Source: Polyangium sp. 15x6
GTDB taxonomy: Bacteria > Myxococcota_A > Polyangia > Polyangiales > Polyangiaceae
Length of the DNA stretch: 55,203 nucleotides
Assembly (NCBI RefSeq): GCF_029960785.1
Contig: NZ_JASBQE010000080.1
Coordinates: 1 to 55,203, forward strand
Direction: 5' to 3'
The notes under the pieces were generated by a model, which saw nothing but the letters and a program-made list of their open reading frames with translations, ran no database searches and had not been told where the DNA came from. Position 1 is the stretch's first letter, and the number at the start of each line of letters is the position of its first letter. Below, piece by piece: positions 43,641 to 54,663 of this stretch. Position numbers and translations under genes: made by a program.

Positions 43641-44537
43641 TCAGAGCACGATCGTCCGCCGTCCCTCGACGATGACCCTTCGCTCCAGATGGGCGCGGAC
43701 GGCGCGGGAGAGCACGACGCGCTCGACGTCTCGGCCGGTGCGGGCCATTTCTTCGGGGCCCATTGCGTGCGTGACGCGGGCGACGTCTTGCTCGATGATG
43801 GGGCCCTGATCGAGGTCCTTCGTTGCGTAATGGGCTGTCGCGCCGATCATTTTCACGCCGCGCGCGTGGGCCTGGTGATACGGTTTGGCGCCCTGGAATG
43901 CGGGTAGGAAGCCGTGGTGGATGTTGATGACCGGCGGCGCCTCGTTCAGGAAGTCCTCGGTGAGGACTTGCATGTATCGGGCGAGCACGACGAGATCCAC
44001 GTGGTGACGACGGCAGAGCTCCAGGATTCGCTTTTCCTGCTCGCGCTTCGTGTCGGGCGTGACGGGCAGGCAAAAGAATGGGATGCGGAAGCTCTCGGCG
44101 ACGGGCTCGAGGGTCGGGTGGTTCGAAAGGACCAGCGGGATCTCGCACGGCAATTCGCCCGAGCGCTGCCGCAGGACGAGATCGTAGAGACAGGCGGGGT
44201 CTTTCGTGACGAGCACGGCGACGCGCTGGATCTGGTCGCCGTAGCGGACGGACCAGGTGGCCGAGAGGGTCTGGGCGAGATCGCCGAAGGCGCGCTCGAG
44301 GGCTGCGCGGGTCGAGGAGCCTCCGAGGGCTGCGCTTGCTGCGGGGGCGGAGAGGCCCGAGACGTCGACGACCATGCGCATGTAGAATCGCGCTCCGCCC
44401 TCGACATGGACGTCGGTGTGGTTGCCGGCGTCGATGATGTTGAGACCGGCGTTGTAGAAAAAGCCGGCGAGACGCGCGACGAGGCCCGGCTGATCGGGCG
44501 CGGCGACGAGGAACGTGGCGTGGACGGGGGAGCTCAT
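43641..44537 (-). CDS. purU: Formyltetrahydrofolate deformylase
   Basis: 298 aa, typical length. An N-terminal ACT domain (residues 6-85, HATFLVAAPDQPGLVARLAGFF) precedes a formyl-hydrolase domain with VVLARYMQVL, NIHHGFLPAFQGAKPYHQA and HYATKDLDQGPIIEQD. The catalytic Asn-His-Asp set (Asn in INIHHGF, His in HHG, Asp in DLDQG) is present. Reaction: hydrolyses 10-formyl-THF to THF and formate, balancing one-carbon pools for purine synthesis; the ACT domain usually senses Met and Gly. Divergent from gpmA. Confidence 0.93.
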   Translation of the reverse strand: MSSPVHATFLVAAPDQPGLVARLAGFFYNAGLNIIDAGNHTDVHVEGGARFYMRMVVDVSGLSAPAASAALGGSSTRAALERAFGDLAQTLSATWSVRYGDQIQRVAVLVTKDPACLYDLVLRQRSGELPCEIPLVLSNHPTLEPVAESFRIPFFCLPVTPDTKREQEKRILELCRRHHVDLVVLARYMQVLTEDFLNEAPPVINIHHGFLPAFQGAKPYHQAHARGVKMIGATAHYATKDLDQGPIIEQDVARVTHAMGPEEMARTGRDVERVVLSRAVRAHLERRVIVEGRRTIVL

Positions 44538-44706
44538 CGGATCGCCTCCGATACCTGAAGAGCGACTCGAAGGCGAGCGGGATCGACGCGGCGCGGCGAC
44601 GCGTTGGCCTCGGGACGAGACGCTTGACGCCGGAGAGGGGCCGCGTCATGGCCCCCGGGCGGCCTCGTTGTGAGGTCGGATGAAGCTCTCTGAAGGGAAG
44701 AACACG

Positions 44707-45453
44707 ATGCACAAGCTCGTCCTCCTCCGCCATGGCGAGAGCCAGTGGAACAAGGAAAACCGCTTCACCGGCTGGGTCGACGTGCCGCTCAGCGAAAAAG
44801 GCGTCGAGGAGGCGCGCGCCGCCGCGCAGATGATTGCGGCCGAGGGGCTGACGTTCGACGTGGCGTACTCGTCGGTGCTGAAGCGCGCCATCAAGACGCT
44901 GTGGATCGTGCTGGAGGAGCTCGATCGGATGTGGATCCCCGTCACCGAGAGCTGGCGGGTGAACGAGCGGATGTACGGGTCGCTGCAAGGGCTCGACAAG
45001 GCCGAGACCGTGGCGAAGCACGGCGAGGCGCAGGTGAAGGTCTGGCGCCGGAGCTACGACACGCCGCCGCCCGCGATGACCGAGGACGATCCGCGCTGGC
45101 CCGGCAAGGATCCGCGCTATGCCTCGCTCCGCAAGGAAGAGATTCCGGCGAGCGAATCGCTCAAGGACACGGTGGCGCGGTTCCTCCCGTTCTGGGAGTC
45201 CGATATCGCGCCGGCGATCCGGAGCGGCAAGCGCGTGATCATCGCAGCGCACGGAAATAGCCTGCGCGCGCTGGTGAAGCACCTCGACGGGATCTCGGAT
45301 TCGGAGATCGTGGAGCTGAACATCCCGACGGGGGTGCCGCTGCTCTACGAGCTCGACGCGAATCTGAAGCCGATCTCGCGCCGGTACCTCGGCGACGAGG
45401 CGGCGGCGAAGGCGAAGGCCGAGGCCGTCGCGAATCAGATCAAGGCGCGCTGA
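44707..45453 (+). CDS. gpmA: 2,3-bisphosphoglycerate-dependent phosphoglycerate mutase
   Basis: 248 aa. ATG 44707 is used because GGGAAG lies upstream and gives [12 protein letters not shown]. Catalytic RHG with His9, then [15 protein letters not shown], and the second His in [13 protein letters not shown]. Interconverts 3- and 2-phosphoglycerate in glycolysis. The length and C-terminal tail match the cofactor-dependent dPGM family. Confidence 0.95.
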   Translation: MHKLVLLRHGESQWNKENRFTGWVDVPLSEKGVEEARAAAQMIAAEGLTFDVAYSSVLKRAIKTLWIVLEELDRMWIPVTESWRVNERMYGSLQGLDKAETVAKHGEAQVKVWRRSYDTPPPAMTEDDPRWPGKDPRYASLRKEEIPASESLKDTVARFLPFWESDIAPAIRSGKRVIIAAHGNSLRALVKHLDGISDSEIVELNIPTGVPLLYELDANLKPISRRYLGDEAAAKAKAEAVANQIKAR

Positions 45454-45474
45454 GGGACGAGGTCTCTTCTCGGG

Positions 45475-45785
45475 GCCGCTGCGCTGGGGCGTTGCCCCAG
45501 ACCCCACCCGGGGCTATCCGCCCCGGGACCCGGACCAGCGCAAGCGCTGGACCCAGGGTCGATGAACTGCGCGATGCGCAGTTCATCGAACGACCCCCCT
45601 GCCCACCAAGACAGCCGCGCTGCCATTTCAACCGGCAACGCCGTCCCTGGTCTTGCCACCGGCCCGTCGGAAGAACTGCGCGGAGCGCAGTTCTTCCGCC
45701 CCGAGTCCAGCGCTTGCGCTGGTTCGGGTCGAGGGGCGAACAGCCCCCGCGGGGCCCGGGGCAGCGCCCCGGCGAGGCGGCGCGA
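45475..45785. repeat. Composite hairpin element, copy E
   Basis: Left arm (type 1): CTGGGGC/GCCCCAG (45484-45500), CCCGGGGC/GCCCCGGG with loop TATCC, CCAGCGC/GCGCTGG, GATGAACTGCGC stem. Core of about 80 bp with GGTCTTGCCA. Right arm (type 3): GAAGAACTGCGC stem, CCAGCGC/GCGCTGG, GGGGC/GCCCC, CCGGGGC/GCCCCGG (45756-45772). It fills the convergent gap between gpmA and the PAS-STAS gene. Confidence 0.9.
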
Positions 45786-46607
45786 TTAACGCGCAGACGG
45801 TTTGCGTCGCAATGCGAGCGCCCGGGACAACCCCTGTTTCAGGGTGGCGCACGTCGTCATTCCACCGAGATCCAGGCCTCCCTCGACGAACGTGCGGGCT
45901 GACTCCGCGCTGATTCCGACGAGGATCGTGCGGCAGCCGAGCAAGGCGAGGGCGCGCACCGCGCGGGCGATGATCTCCGCCCCGGAGGCGTCGGGCAAAC
46001 CTGCGCCCGTGACGTCGATGAGGACCGTCTCCGTGCCGCGCTCGCTGACGGCGGCGAGCACACTCTCGATGGCATGGGCCGCCCGGCTCTGCGAGAGCGC
46101 GCCGACGAGCGGCAATAACAGGATGCCCTCCCATATCTCGAGCACCGGCACGACGAGGCCGTCGATGACCCGCTCCTGCGCCTCGATGATTGCCTGCTGC
46201 CGCGCCGCCTCGGCTTCGAGGACCTCGGTCTTGCGGGCGTGCTCCATCTGGTCGGTGATATCCATGATGAGCCCATAGAGGCCCACCACGGACCGCGACG
46301 CGTCGCGAATCGGCACCTTGCGCGTCCAGAGGATCCGGAGCCCGCCGTCGGCGAGCGTGATCTTCTCCTCGTTGAGGTCGGGCCGACCCGTCTCGAAGAC
46401 CAGGTCGTCGTGCTGCCAGAAGACGGTGACCTGATCGGGCGGGAAAAAGTCGGGATCACTCCGGCCGCGGATCTCCTCGGCCGGCCGGCCGAGGAGGTCG
46501 CAGAAGGCGCGATTGAATGCAATCCAGCGATGCTGCCGGTCCTTGAAAAACATCGGATCCGGCATTCCGTCGGCGAGCTCCTGGAGCAGTCCGGCTTCGG
46601 TGTTCAT
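45786..46607 (-). CDS. PAS-STAS protein (RsbR-like stressosome type)
   Basis: 273 aa. PAS domain (about 10-120, FNRAFCDLLGRPAEEIRGRSDPDFFP), a coiled-coil linker rich in Glu/Ala, then a STAS domain (150-265) with LIDVTGAGLPDASGAEII. In RsbR-type proteins the STAS Thr residues are phosphorylated; here the loop reads DASGA, so the usual phosphosite Thr is not evident. No RsbS or RsbT gene is near. Inferred: a signalling adaptor sensing a small ligand through PAS, cytoplasmic. Convergent with gpmA, separated by copy E; 108 bp from the helicase gene stop codon. Confidence 0.85.
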   Translation of the reverse strand: MNTEAGLLQELADGMPDPMFFKDRQHRWIAFNRAFCDLLGRPAEEIRGRSDPDFFPPDQVTVFWQHDDLVFETGRPDLNEEKITLADGGLRILWTRKVPIRDASRSVVGLYGLIMDITDQMEHARKTEVLEAEAARQQAIIEAQERVIDGLVVPVLEIWEGILLLPLVGALSQSRAAHAIESVLAAVSERGTETVLIDVTGAGLPDASGAEIIARAVRALALLGCRTILVGISAESARTFVEGGLDLGGMTTCATLKQGLSRALALRRKPSAR

Positions 46608-46715
46608 CCTTCAAGCCCTCCTTCGCTCGAAAATCGCGGCGCTACGATCTTCCAGCGTACACCACGTCGTCCCCCCATTGCGAGGGTCATGCGTGGCATC
46701 GGAGGGTGTATCGGA

Positions 46716-49034
46716 TTACTCGGTCCGCAGGAATCGTGCTTTGATGCGCTTCACGCCCCAGCCCGAGAATTTCACGGTGGCGATCGGGTCGTCACCGGGA
46801 TCGACGTCGACGATGGCGCCGACGCCGAACTTCTCGTGCATGACGCGCGCCCCGCGCGCGAGGCCGCCCTCGCCCGAGGCCTCGCCCGGCTCACGCTCGA
46901 TGTAGCGCTCGCCTGGCGCGCGCGCGGGCAGGGTCGGCGAAGGCGCGGCGAACGAGCGCGCGGGCGCGTCGCCCCCGCGATCCATGGGATGCGTCCATGG
47001 CCCGCGCGGGCGCGCGGGTTCGTCGCGGTAGCCGTCGCGGAAGGAGCGCTCGCTCGACGCCGCGGCCGTCATGAGGGGTTTTACGCCCGCGACGGGGAAA
47101 TCGGCGATGAAGCGGCTCGGCACGCCGAAGCGCGTGTTGCCGAAGATCATGCGCCGCGCCGCGTGCGTGACGAAGAGGCGCTCTCGGGCGCGCGTGACCG
47201 CGACGTAGGCGAGGCGGCGCTCCTCCTCGATGTCCTCGTTGCGCTTGGGATCCGGGCCCTTGAAGGGGAAGATCTCGTCCTCCATGCCCGTGATGAAGAC
47301 CGTGTCGAACTCGAGGCCCTTGGCCGCGTGCACGGTCATCATGGAGACGCGCGGCGCGTCCTCGAGCGCGTCGATGTCGCTCGAGAGCGTGATGCGCTCG
47401 AGGTAGCCGGAGAGCGCGCCGACCTGGCCCGCCGCCGCGGCCTCGGCCTCGTAATCGAGGATGGAGCCGATGAGCTCCTGGAGGTTTTGCTTGCGCGCGT
47501 CGCTCTCGGCGCTGTCGTCCTCGTCGAGCATGCGGGCGTAACCCGTGCGTTCGAGGACCTCGCGCGCAAGGTCGCTCGGCGGCGCGGAGGCGGCCTTTTC
47601 GCGCAGGCTTTCGATGAGATCACGGAAAGCGAGCAAGCTCTTCTTCGCGGCCGTGCCGAGGCCGCCGCGATCCGTGAGCGGCAGGATCGCCTCGTAGAGC
47701 GGGACGTTCAGCGCGTTCGCGACCTGCGTGAGCCGATCGAGCGTGGCCCCGCCGATCTTGCGCGCGGGGACGTTGATGATGCGCTCGAGGTCGACGTCGC
47801 TCTTCGGGTTGTCGAGGATGCGCAGGTACGAGAGACAGTCCTTCACCTCGGCGCGCTCGAAGAAGCGCATGCCGCCGACGATCTGGTAGGGGATGCGCTC
47901 GGCGCGCAGGACTTCTTCGAGCACGCGCGACTGGGCGTGGACGCGGTAGAAGATCGCGACCTCGCCGAGCGGGACGCCTCGCGCCTGGGCCTCGCGCACA
48001 CGCTCGGCCACCCACGCGGCCTCGTCGTGCTCGTTCTGCGCGGCGACGACGACGACGGGCTCGCCGCCGTCGCGCGCGGTCCAGAGCTCCTTCGGCTCGC
48101 GATCCTTCGCCGGCTTGATGACGCCGAGCGCGGACCGGACGATGTTGCCCGTGGACCGGTAGTTCTGCTCGAGCTTGATCACGGCGGCGTCGGGGAAGTC
48201 GCGCCGGAAGTTCCTGACGATGCGCACGTCGGCGCCGCGCCAGCGGTAGATGCTCTGATCGTCGTCGCCGACGACGCAGAGGTTGCGGCTCGCGGCGAGC
48301 GCGCGCACGAGGCGGTACTGGACCTGGTTCACGTCCTGGAACTCGTCGACGAGGACGTGCCGGAAGCGCGCGCGGAGGTCCTCGCCGGCGAGGCTCTTCG
48401 GATCCTCGGCGATGCGCAGGACCGAGAGGATGAGGTCGTCGAAGTCGACGGCGTTCGCCTTGCGGAGGTAACGCTCGTAGCCCTCGTAGACCTTGAGGAT
48501 CGCGTCGTCGAAGAAGCCCTGCGGCTCGAAGTCGGCCGGGGCCCGGCCCTCCTGCTTCTCCTTGTGGATGCGCGAGAGGACCTGCCGCGGCGGGTAGCGC
48601 TTGTCGTCGAGCGAGAGCTCCTTCAAGACACGCGCGACGACCGCGCGCTGGTCGGAGTCGTCGTAGATGACGAAGTTTCGCTCGAGGCCGGCGGCCTCGT
48701 GGAAGCGGCGGAGCAGGCGCGCGCACGTCGCGTGGAACGTGCCGATCCAGAGCTCCTTGGCGATCTCGTCGCCCGCGAGGCTCGCGATGCGGCGGCGCAT
48801 CTCGCCGGCCGCCTTGTTCGTGAAGGTCACGGCGAGCACGCGGTACGGAGGCACGCGGTGCCCGGCGAGCAGGTTCGCGATGCGGTACGTGATGACACGC
48901 GTCTTGCCGCTGCCCGCGCCCGCGAACACGACGAGCGGGCCCTCGGCGTGGGCCACGGCCCGCGCCTGGGGCTCGTTGAGCTCGTCCGCCGGCTCGGGGA
49001 ACGTGGGCGGAGGAAAGGCCACCAGATCCGTCAC
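46716..49034 (-). CDS. pcrA: UvrD/PcrA-type DNA helicase
   Basis: 772 aa. Superfamily 1 helicase with Walker A GAGSGKT, motif Ic FHATCARLLRR, DEFQDVN (II), GDDDQSIYRWRGA (III), TVHAAKGLEFDTVFITG (V) and RLAYVAVTRARERL (VI). The C-terminus carries a Tudor-like tail (GARVMHEKFGVGAIVDVDPGDDP), as in PcrA where it binds RNA polymerase. Known role: 3'-5' helicase removing recombinases or polymerases from DNA. It is divergent from the ATP-grasp gene. Symbol chosen by the C-terminal tail; uvrD is an alternative. Confidence 0.94.
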   Translation of the reverse strand: MTDLVAFPPPTFPEPADELNEPQARAVAHAEGPLVVFAGAGSGKTRVITYRIANLLAGHRVPPYRVLAVTFTNKAAGEMRRRIASLAGDEIAKELWIGTFHATCARLLRRFHEAAGLERNFVIYDDSDQRAVVARVLKELSLDDKRYPPRQVLSRIHKEKQEGRAPADFEPQGFFDDAILKVYEGYERYLRKANAVDFDDLILSVLRIAEDPKSLAGEDLRARFRHVLVDEFQDVNQVQYRLVRALAASRNLCVVGDDDQSIYRWRGADVRIVRNFRRDFPDAAVIKLEQNYRSTGNIVRSALGVIKPAKDREPKELWTARDGGEPVVVVAAQNEHDEAAWVAERVREAQARGVPLGEVAIFYRVHAQSRVLEEVLRAERIPYQIVGGMRFFERAEVKDCLSYLRILDNPKSDVDLERIINVPARKIGGATLDRLTQVANALNVPLYEAILPLTDRGGLGTAAKKSLLAFRDLIESLREKAASAPPSDLAREVLERTGYARMLDEDDSAESDARKQNLQELIGSILDYEAEAAAAGQVGALSGYLERITLSSDIDALEDAPRVSMMTVHAAKGLEFDTVFITGMEDEIFPFKGPDPKRNEDIEEERRLAYVAVTRARERLFVTHAARRMIFGNTRFGVPSRFIADFPVAGVKPLMTAAASSERSFRDGYRDEPARPRGPWTHPMDRGGDAPARSFAAPSPTLPARAPGERYIEREPGEASGEGGLARGARVMHEKFGVGAIVDVDPGDDPIATVKFSGWGVKRIKARFLRTE

Positions 49035-49185
49035 GCACGGGGCCGTAGCACGTGGTCCCGCAGGAGGGGAGCCCTAGACGCTTGACGCAGCGTCCGTCCG
49101 CCCGCAAGACACGCTCGCCCAGCTACATTTTCCCTCGAAAAACTCGCGACATCCTCCCCCTCCTTCGGCACCCTCCATTCCAACG

Positions 49186-51309
49186 ATGCGCCTCGCGCTC
49201 ACCTACAATTTGAAGATCACGGGCTCCCCCGAAGAGGCGGAGTTCGACAGTCCAGCAACCATCGACGCGATCGAAGGGGCCCTCGTGCGCGCAGGTCACG
49301 AGGTCGAGCGCGTCGAGGTCTCCGGCCCCGCATCCCGCGTCATCGCGCGGCTCGAATCGATCTCGCCCGATCTCGTGTTCAACATGGCCGAGGGGCACAA
49401 GGGCAAGATGCGCGAGGCGTTCTACGCCGCGCTCTTCGACGAGCTCGGCTTCCCGTACACGGGCTCGGACGCGCACACGCTCTGCCTCACGCTCGACAAG
49501 GCGCTCACGAAGCGCACGCTCGCGGGCTTCGGCGTGCCGACGCCGCGCGCGCGGCTCGTGACGCGCGTGGCGATCGAGGGCGGCGTACTCGACGACGTGA
49601 CGTTCCCGGTCATCGTGAAGCCGAACTTCGAGGGCTCCTCGAAGGGCATCTCCGGCGATTTCAGCGTCTGCGAGGACGGCCACGAGCTCGCCGAGATCGT
49701 CGACCGACAGCTCTCGCGGTACCCCGCGGGCCTGCTCGTCGAGCGCTTCCTGCGCGGGATCGACGTGTCGTGCTCGTTCGTCGAGGGACTCGGCAGCGAC
49801 GGGATCCTCGATCCGGTCGAGTACGTGATCGATCCTCGGTACCAGAACCTTTACAACGTCTACGATTTCCACCTGAAGAATGTGCGGCCCGAGCACGTGA
49901 CGACGCGCCCGGCGGAGCTGCCGGCGGCGGTGCTCGATCGCATCCAGGCGCTGACGCGCAGGATCGTGCGGGCGCTCGATCTCAAGGACCTCGGGCGCTG
50001 CGAGTTCCGCGTGGCGCCGGGGTCGCCGCAGACGGGCTACGACATCCACTTCCTCGAGGTCGACGCGCTTCCCTCGCTCGATCCGAGCGCGGCGATGTTC
50101 GTCGCGGCGAAGAAGGGCGGCTTCGATTACGACGGCGTGATCCGATCGATCGTGCGCAGCGCCTGCAAGCGGAGGGGCATGTCGCACTTCGTCGACAACA
50201 CGCCCAGCCGCCGCTCGAAGAAGGCCGCGCTGCGCGTGGGCTTCACGTTCAACATGAAGCGCGACGGCGGCGACGCGGAGGCGGAGTTCGACTCGCCGCA
50301 GACGATCGAGGCGATCACGAACGCGATCGAGAGCTTCGGCCACACGGTGATCCCGCTCGAAGCGAAGCCGGATCTGCCGCACCGGCTGCTCGCGTCGCAG
50401 CCCGACGTGGTCTTCAACATCGCCGAGGGCGTACGCGGACGCGGACGCGAGGCGCAGGTGCCCGCGATGCTGGAGCTGCTCGGCATCCCCTACTCCGGCA
50501 GCGATCCGACGACGCTCTCGCTCTGCCTCGACAAGGGCCTCACGAAGCAGATCCTGCGCGCCTCGCGGATCGAGACGCCCGAGTGGCAGGTGCTCACGAC
50601 GGGACGCGAGAAGCTCAAGGCCTTCCGGTACCCGGTGATCGTGAAGCCAAACGCGGAGGGCACGTCGAAGGGGATCAGCAGCGCGTCCGTGGTGCCGGAC
50701 GAGGCGAGCGCACGCGCCGCGGCGAAGGTCCTGCTCGAGCGATACGGGCAACCGGCGCTCGTCGAGGAGTACGTCGACGGCCGCGAGCTCACCGTGGGCC
50801 TGCTCGGCGATCGAAGGCCGCGGGTCTTGCCGCCGATGGAGGTGGTCTTCGTCGATCCGCCCGAGCACCCGGTCTACGGCTTCGAGGAGAAACAAATGGG
50901 CACGACGCGCGTGCGCTTCGAATGCCCGGCGAACCTCGGATCGGCGGAGCTCAAACGGATCGAGAGGATCGCGCGCGACACGTTCCTCGCGCTGCATTGC
51001 CGCGACGTCGCGCGGATCGATCTGCGCATGGCGAAGGACGGCACGGTGTACGTGATCGAGTGCAACCCGCTGCCGGGGCTCACCCCGGATTTCAGCGATC
51101 TCTGCGTCATCGGGAAGGTCGCGAGCATGGATTTCCGGACGCTCATCGGCGAGATCCTCGCGGGCTGCATCAAGCGGTACCGCGGCGAGCGCGCCGCAGC
51201 CGCGCCGCCTCTGGTGCAGGTCGCCGCCCCGGCGCAGCCGCACGGGCTGCTCCCGCTCCTCCCGGCCCCCACGCCCCCCACGGGCCCCGCGAAGGCCAAC
51301 GGATCCTGA
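49186..51309 (+). CDS. Tandem D-Ala-D-Ala-ligase-like ATP-grasp protein
   Basis: 707 aa: two ATP-grasp ligase modules in one chain (residues about 1-335 and 348-690), each with the start FDSPATI/FDSPQTI, the turn FNMAEG/FNIAEG, and VIVKPNFEGSSKG/VIVKPNAEGTSKG. In module 2 the metal site is canonical: Asp612 in RIDLR, Glu625 and Asn627 in IECNPLPG. In module 1 the equivalents are Glu273 (RCEFR), Glu291 and Asp293 (LEVDALPS), changing Asp to Glu and Asn to Asp. The modules are thus probably not equal in activity. Expected chemistry: ATP-dependent amide bond formation, but the substrate is open. No cell-wall genes lie next to it. Confidence 0.88.
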   Translation: MRLALTYNLKITGSPEEAEFDSPATIDAIEGALVRAGHEVERVEVSGPASRVIARLESISPDLVFNMAEGHKGKMREAFYAALFDELGFPYTGSDAHTLCLTLDKALTKRTLAGFGVPTPRARLVTRVAIEGGVLDDVTFPVIVKPNFEGSSKGISGDFSVCEDGHELAEIVDRQLSRYPAGLLVERFLRGIDVSCSFVEGLGSDGILDPVEYVIDPRYQNLYNVYDFHLKNVRPEHVTTRPAELPAAVLDRIQALTRRIVRALDLKDLGRCEFRVAPGSPQTGYDIHFLEVDALPSLDPSAAMFVAAKKGGFDYDGVIRSIVRSACKRRGMSHFVDNTPSRRSKKAALRVGFTFNMKRDGGDAEAEFDSPQTIEAITNAIESFGHTVIPLEAKPDLPHRLLASQPDVVFNIAEGVRGRGREAQVPAMLELLGIPYSGSDPTTLSLCLDKGLTKQILRASRIETPEWQVLTTGREKLKAFRYPVIVKPNAEGTSKGISSASVVPDEASARAAAKVLLERYGQPALVEEYVDGRELTVGLLGDRRPRVLPPMEVVFVDPPEHPVYGFEEKQMGTTRVRFECPANLGSAELKRIERIARDTFLALHCRDVARIDLRMAKDGTVYVIECNPLPGLTPDFSDLCVIGKVASMDFRTLIGEILAGCIKRYRGERAAAAPPLVQVAAPAQPHGLLPLLPAPTPPTGPAKANGS

Positions 51310-51394
51310 TCGAGACATCCGTCCTGATTGGCCGGATTCCCGTCGCGCACGTCCTGCACACCGCCCCGGCCCGCGCCTTGCGTGAGGCCGGGGC

Positions 51395-51694
51395 ATGGGA
51401 TCTTCGGCCCCGTGTCGGTTCTCCCTGCTCGCGTTCGTGTGTGGCCTCTCGGTGCTCGGCGTGGCCTGCGGGCGCGGCGCGACGGAGCGTGCTGCCGAGG
51501 TGCCGCTCGCGCCGGAGCCGCCCACGTACGCGGTGGTGATCCCGCCGGGGACCTACTTTCCCGACTGGCCTTCGCTGTCGGTCGGAGGCGAGCCGGAGTA
51601 CGACGAGACGCGCTCGATCGAAGTGCGCGAAACGCTCCCGCCCCAGGGGCCCGCGGCCCAGGTCCCGATGCGGATGAGCCGGGGCCCGCGCTAG
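51395..51694 (+). CDS. Small lipoprotein
   Basis: 99 aa. Signal peptide with lipobox LGVAC at residues about 21-25, then a short Pro/Glu-rich mature part (PPTYAVVIPPGTYFPDWPS) with no known domain. ATG 51395 has a weak GAGG upstream. It follows the tandem ligase by 85 bp and could share its transcript. Function unknown. Confidence 0.7.
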   Translation: MGSSAPCRFSLLAFVCGLSVLGVACGRGATERAAEVPLAPEPPTYAVVIPPGTYFPDWPSLSVGGEPEYDETRSIEVRETLPPQGPAAQVPMRMSRGPR

Positions 51695-51762
51695 ATCGGA
51701 CGGACCCACGCACGGGGTGTTTCCCGTTTCGGCGGGTCGTGGTTTAGACTTTGGTCTCCGCC

Positions 51763-53082
<1,320 letters not shown>

Positions 53083-53107
53083 GACGAACACGAGCCCCGA
53101 CGAACCG

Positions 53108-54100
53108 ATGAACCGCCCTCCCTCGAAGCCCACGCGAGCGCCCCTCCGGACGTGCCTGCCGCTCGCCTTCGCCGCGCTCACCTGGCTCTCGCCGGCCGTG
53201 AGCACGGGGCAGGACTTCGCGACCCGCAGCGCCGCGCGCAAGCTCGGCGAGGAGGGCATCGCGCTCTTCGACAAGGGCCAGTACGCCGAGGCGCTCGAGA
53301 AGTTCAACCTCGCCGATCAGCTCGTCCCCGCGCCGACGCTCGGCCTGCGCGCGGCGCGTAGCCTCGTCAAGCTCGGCCGCCTCGTCGAGGCGACGGAGCG
53401 TTACCTCGCGGTGACGCGCATGGATCTCTCGCGCACGCAGGTCACGCCGGCGTTCCGCAAGGCGCAGGCCGACGCGCTCAAGGAGCGCGAGGAGCTCTTG
53501 CCGCTCATCCCGAGCTTGACGATCGAAGTCACGGGGCCGTTGGGCGACGGCATCACGGTGTACGTCGACGGCACGCAGATCCCGCTCGCGCTGCTCGGGC
53601 AGAAGCGCCCGATCGATCCAGGGCAGCACGAGGTCGAGGTTCGTCGCGGCGAGACGAAGGTGAAGAAGAAGGTCGACCTCGTCGTGAAGCAGACGGAGAA
53701 AGTCGTGCTCATGCTCCCGCCGCTGCCGAAGCCGAAGCCGCCGGAGCCGGATCCGTTCTGGAGGACGATCGCCTGGGTGGGGATCGGCGTCGGCGCGGGC
53801 GGCATGGTGGCGTTCGGGGTGACGGGCGGGCTCGCGCTTTCGAAGGAGCAGGAGCTCACCACGAAGTGCCCGAACCGGACGTGTCAGCCGGAGTTCCACG
53901 CGGACGCGGACTTCTTCGATGCGCTGCGCTACGCGACGACGGCAGGCCTCGTGGTCGGCGTGGTGGGCCTCGGCGTGGGCGTGCCGCTGCTCATCGCGGG
54001 TCCGACCGAGAAGCCCAAAAAAGACGAGAAGAAGGCCTCCGGGATCACGTGGACGCCGGTGCTCGGGATCGGCACGGCGGGCGTGCGCGGGACGTTCTGA
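53108..54100 (+). CDS. TPR/PEGA-like exported membrane protein
   Basis: 330 aa from ATG 53108. Signal peptide (residues about 10-34), TPR-like helices (about 42-125, KLGEEGIALFDKGQYAEALEKFNLADQLVPAP), a PEGA-like beta domain (about 140-205, VTVYVDGTQIPL type), a Lys/Pro-rich linker, and two C-terminal transmembrane helices. TPR-PEGA proteins are frequent partners of membrane kinases in this order. Co-transcription with the kinase 25 bp upstream is likely. Role in the envelope is inferred only. Confidence 0.82.
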   Translation: MNRPPSKPTRAPLRTCLPLAFAALTWLSPAVSTGQDFATRSAARKLGEEGIALFDKGQYAEALEKFNLADQLVPAPTLGLRAARSLVKLGRLVEATERYLAVTRMDLSRTQVTPAFRKAQADALKEREELLPLIPSLTIEVTGPLGDGITVYVDGTQIPLALLGQKRPIDPGQHEVEVRRGETKVKKKVDLVVKQTEKVVLMLPPLPKPKPPEPDPFWRTIAWVGIGVGAGGMVAFGVTGGLALSKEQELTTKCPNRTCQPEFHADADFFDALRYATTAGLVVGVVGLGVGVPLLIAGPTEKPKKDEKKASGITWTPVLGIGTAGVRGTF

Positions 54101-54259
54101 GCGGGCTCTGCACGCGAAGATCGCAGAAGTGCAAAGCTGGCTCGCACCGGCCGTTTAGCCCTGCAAGACGTCCTGGACGTGCGAGCCGAAGAAGCCCTTT
54201 CTTTTCGGGCATTTCCAGCGTTTCCTGATCGTGGTCCGGTCCTTGCATCAGGGTCGGAC

Positions 54260-54658
54260 ATGGCCCGCGTTTTGATCATCGACGACGACCCGACCTTCGG
54301 CCAGCGTGCCGTGCGTTGCCTGGAAAAGGCAGGCATGCGGGCACGCTTCCACGAGGGTCCCTTCGGCAGCCTGCACGCGGTCCGCGAGACGGGCTGCGAG
54401 ATCGTGCTCGTCGATGTGGACATGCCGCGGCTCGACGGCGGTCTGCTCGTGAAGATGATCCGGGACGCCTACGGGCTCGGACAAACCCGGATCATGCTGG
54501 TCGGGGACAAGTCCGACATGGAGCTCGCGGATCTCGCAGTGAGCGTGGGAGCCCACGGGTACGCATCGAAGAGCGTGTCCGACGCAGAGCTCGCCGGGCG
54601 CGTCGCCGGGCTCGCCCTGCGAAGGCCGTCGCGGCGCCCGACGCCAGCGATGGGCTGA
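54260..54658 (+). CDS. Single-domain receiver protein, atypical
   Basis: 132 aa from ATG 54260, with GGGTCGG upstream. A single receiver domain: acidic Asp8-Asp10, phosphoacceptor Asp52 (VDVDMP), and Lys104 (ASKS). The residue that is normally Thr or Ser, 30 after the phosphoacceptor, is Gly82 (LVGDKSD), and Lys104 is followed by Ser instead of Pro. Activation by the usual Thr/Tyr switch is therefore doubtful. No kinase or output gene is adjacent. It may be a phosphate sink or a structural receiver. Confidence 0.85.
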   Translation: MARVLIIDDDPTFGQRAVRCLEKAGMRARFHEGPFGSLHAVRETGCEIVLVDVDMPRLDGGLLVKMIRDAYGLGQTRIMLVGDKSDMELADLAVSVGAHGYASKSVSDAELAGRVAGLALRRPSRRPTPAMG

Positions 54659-54663
54659 AAGGT

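Noticed and set aside
46239-49085. 948-residue plus-strand frame
   Set aside because: Antisense of the helicase, whose motifs are unmistakable.
49123-51525. 800-residue minus-strand frame
   Set aside because: Antisense of the tandem ATP-grasp gene; no domain.
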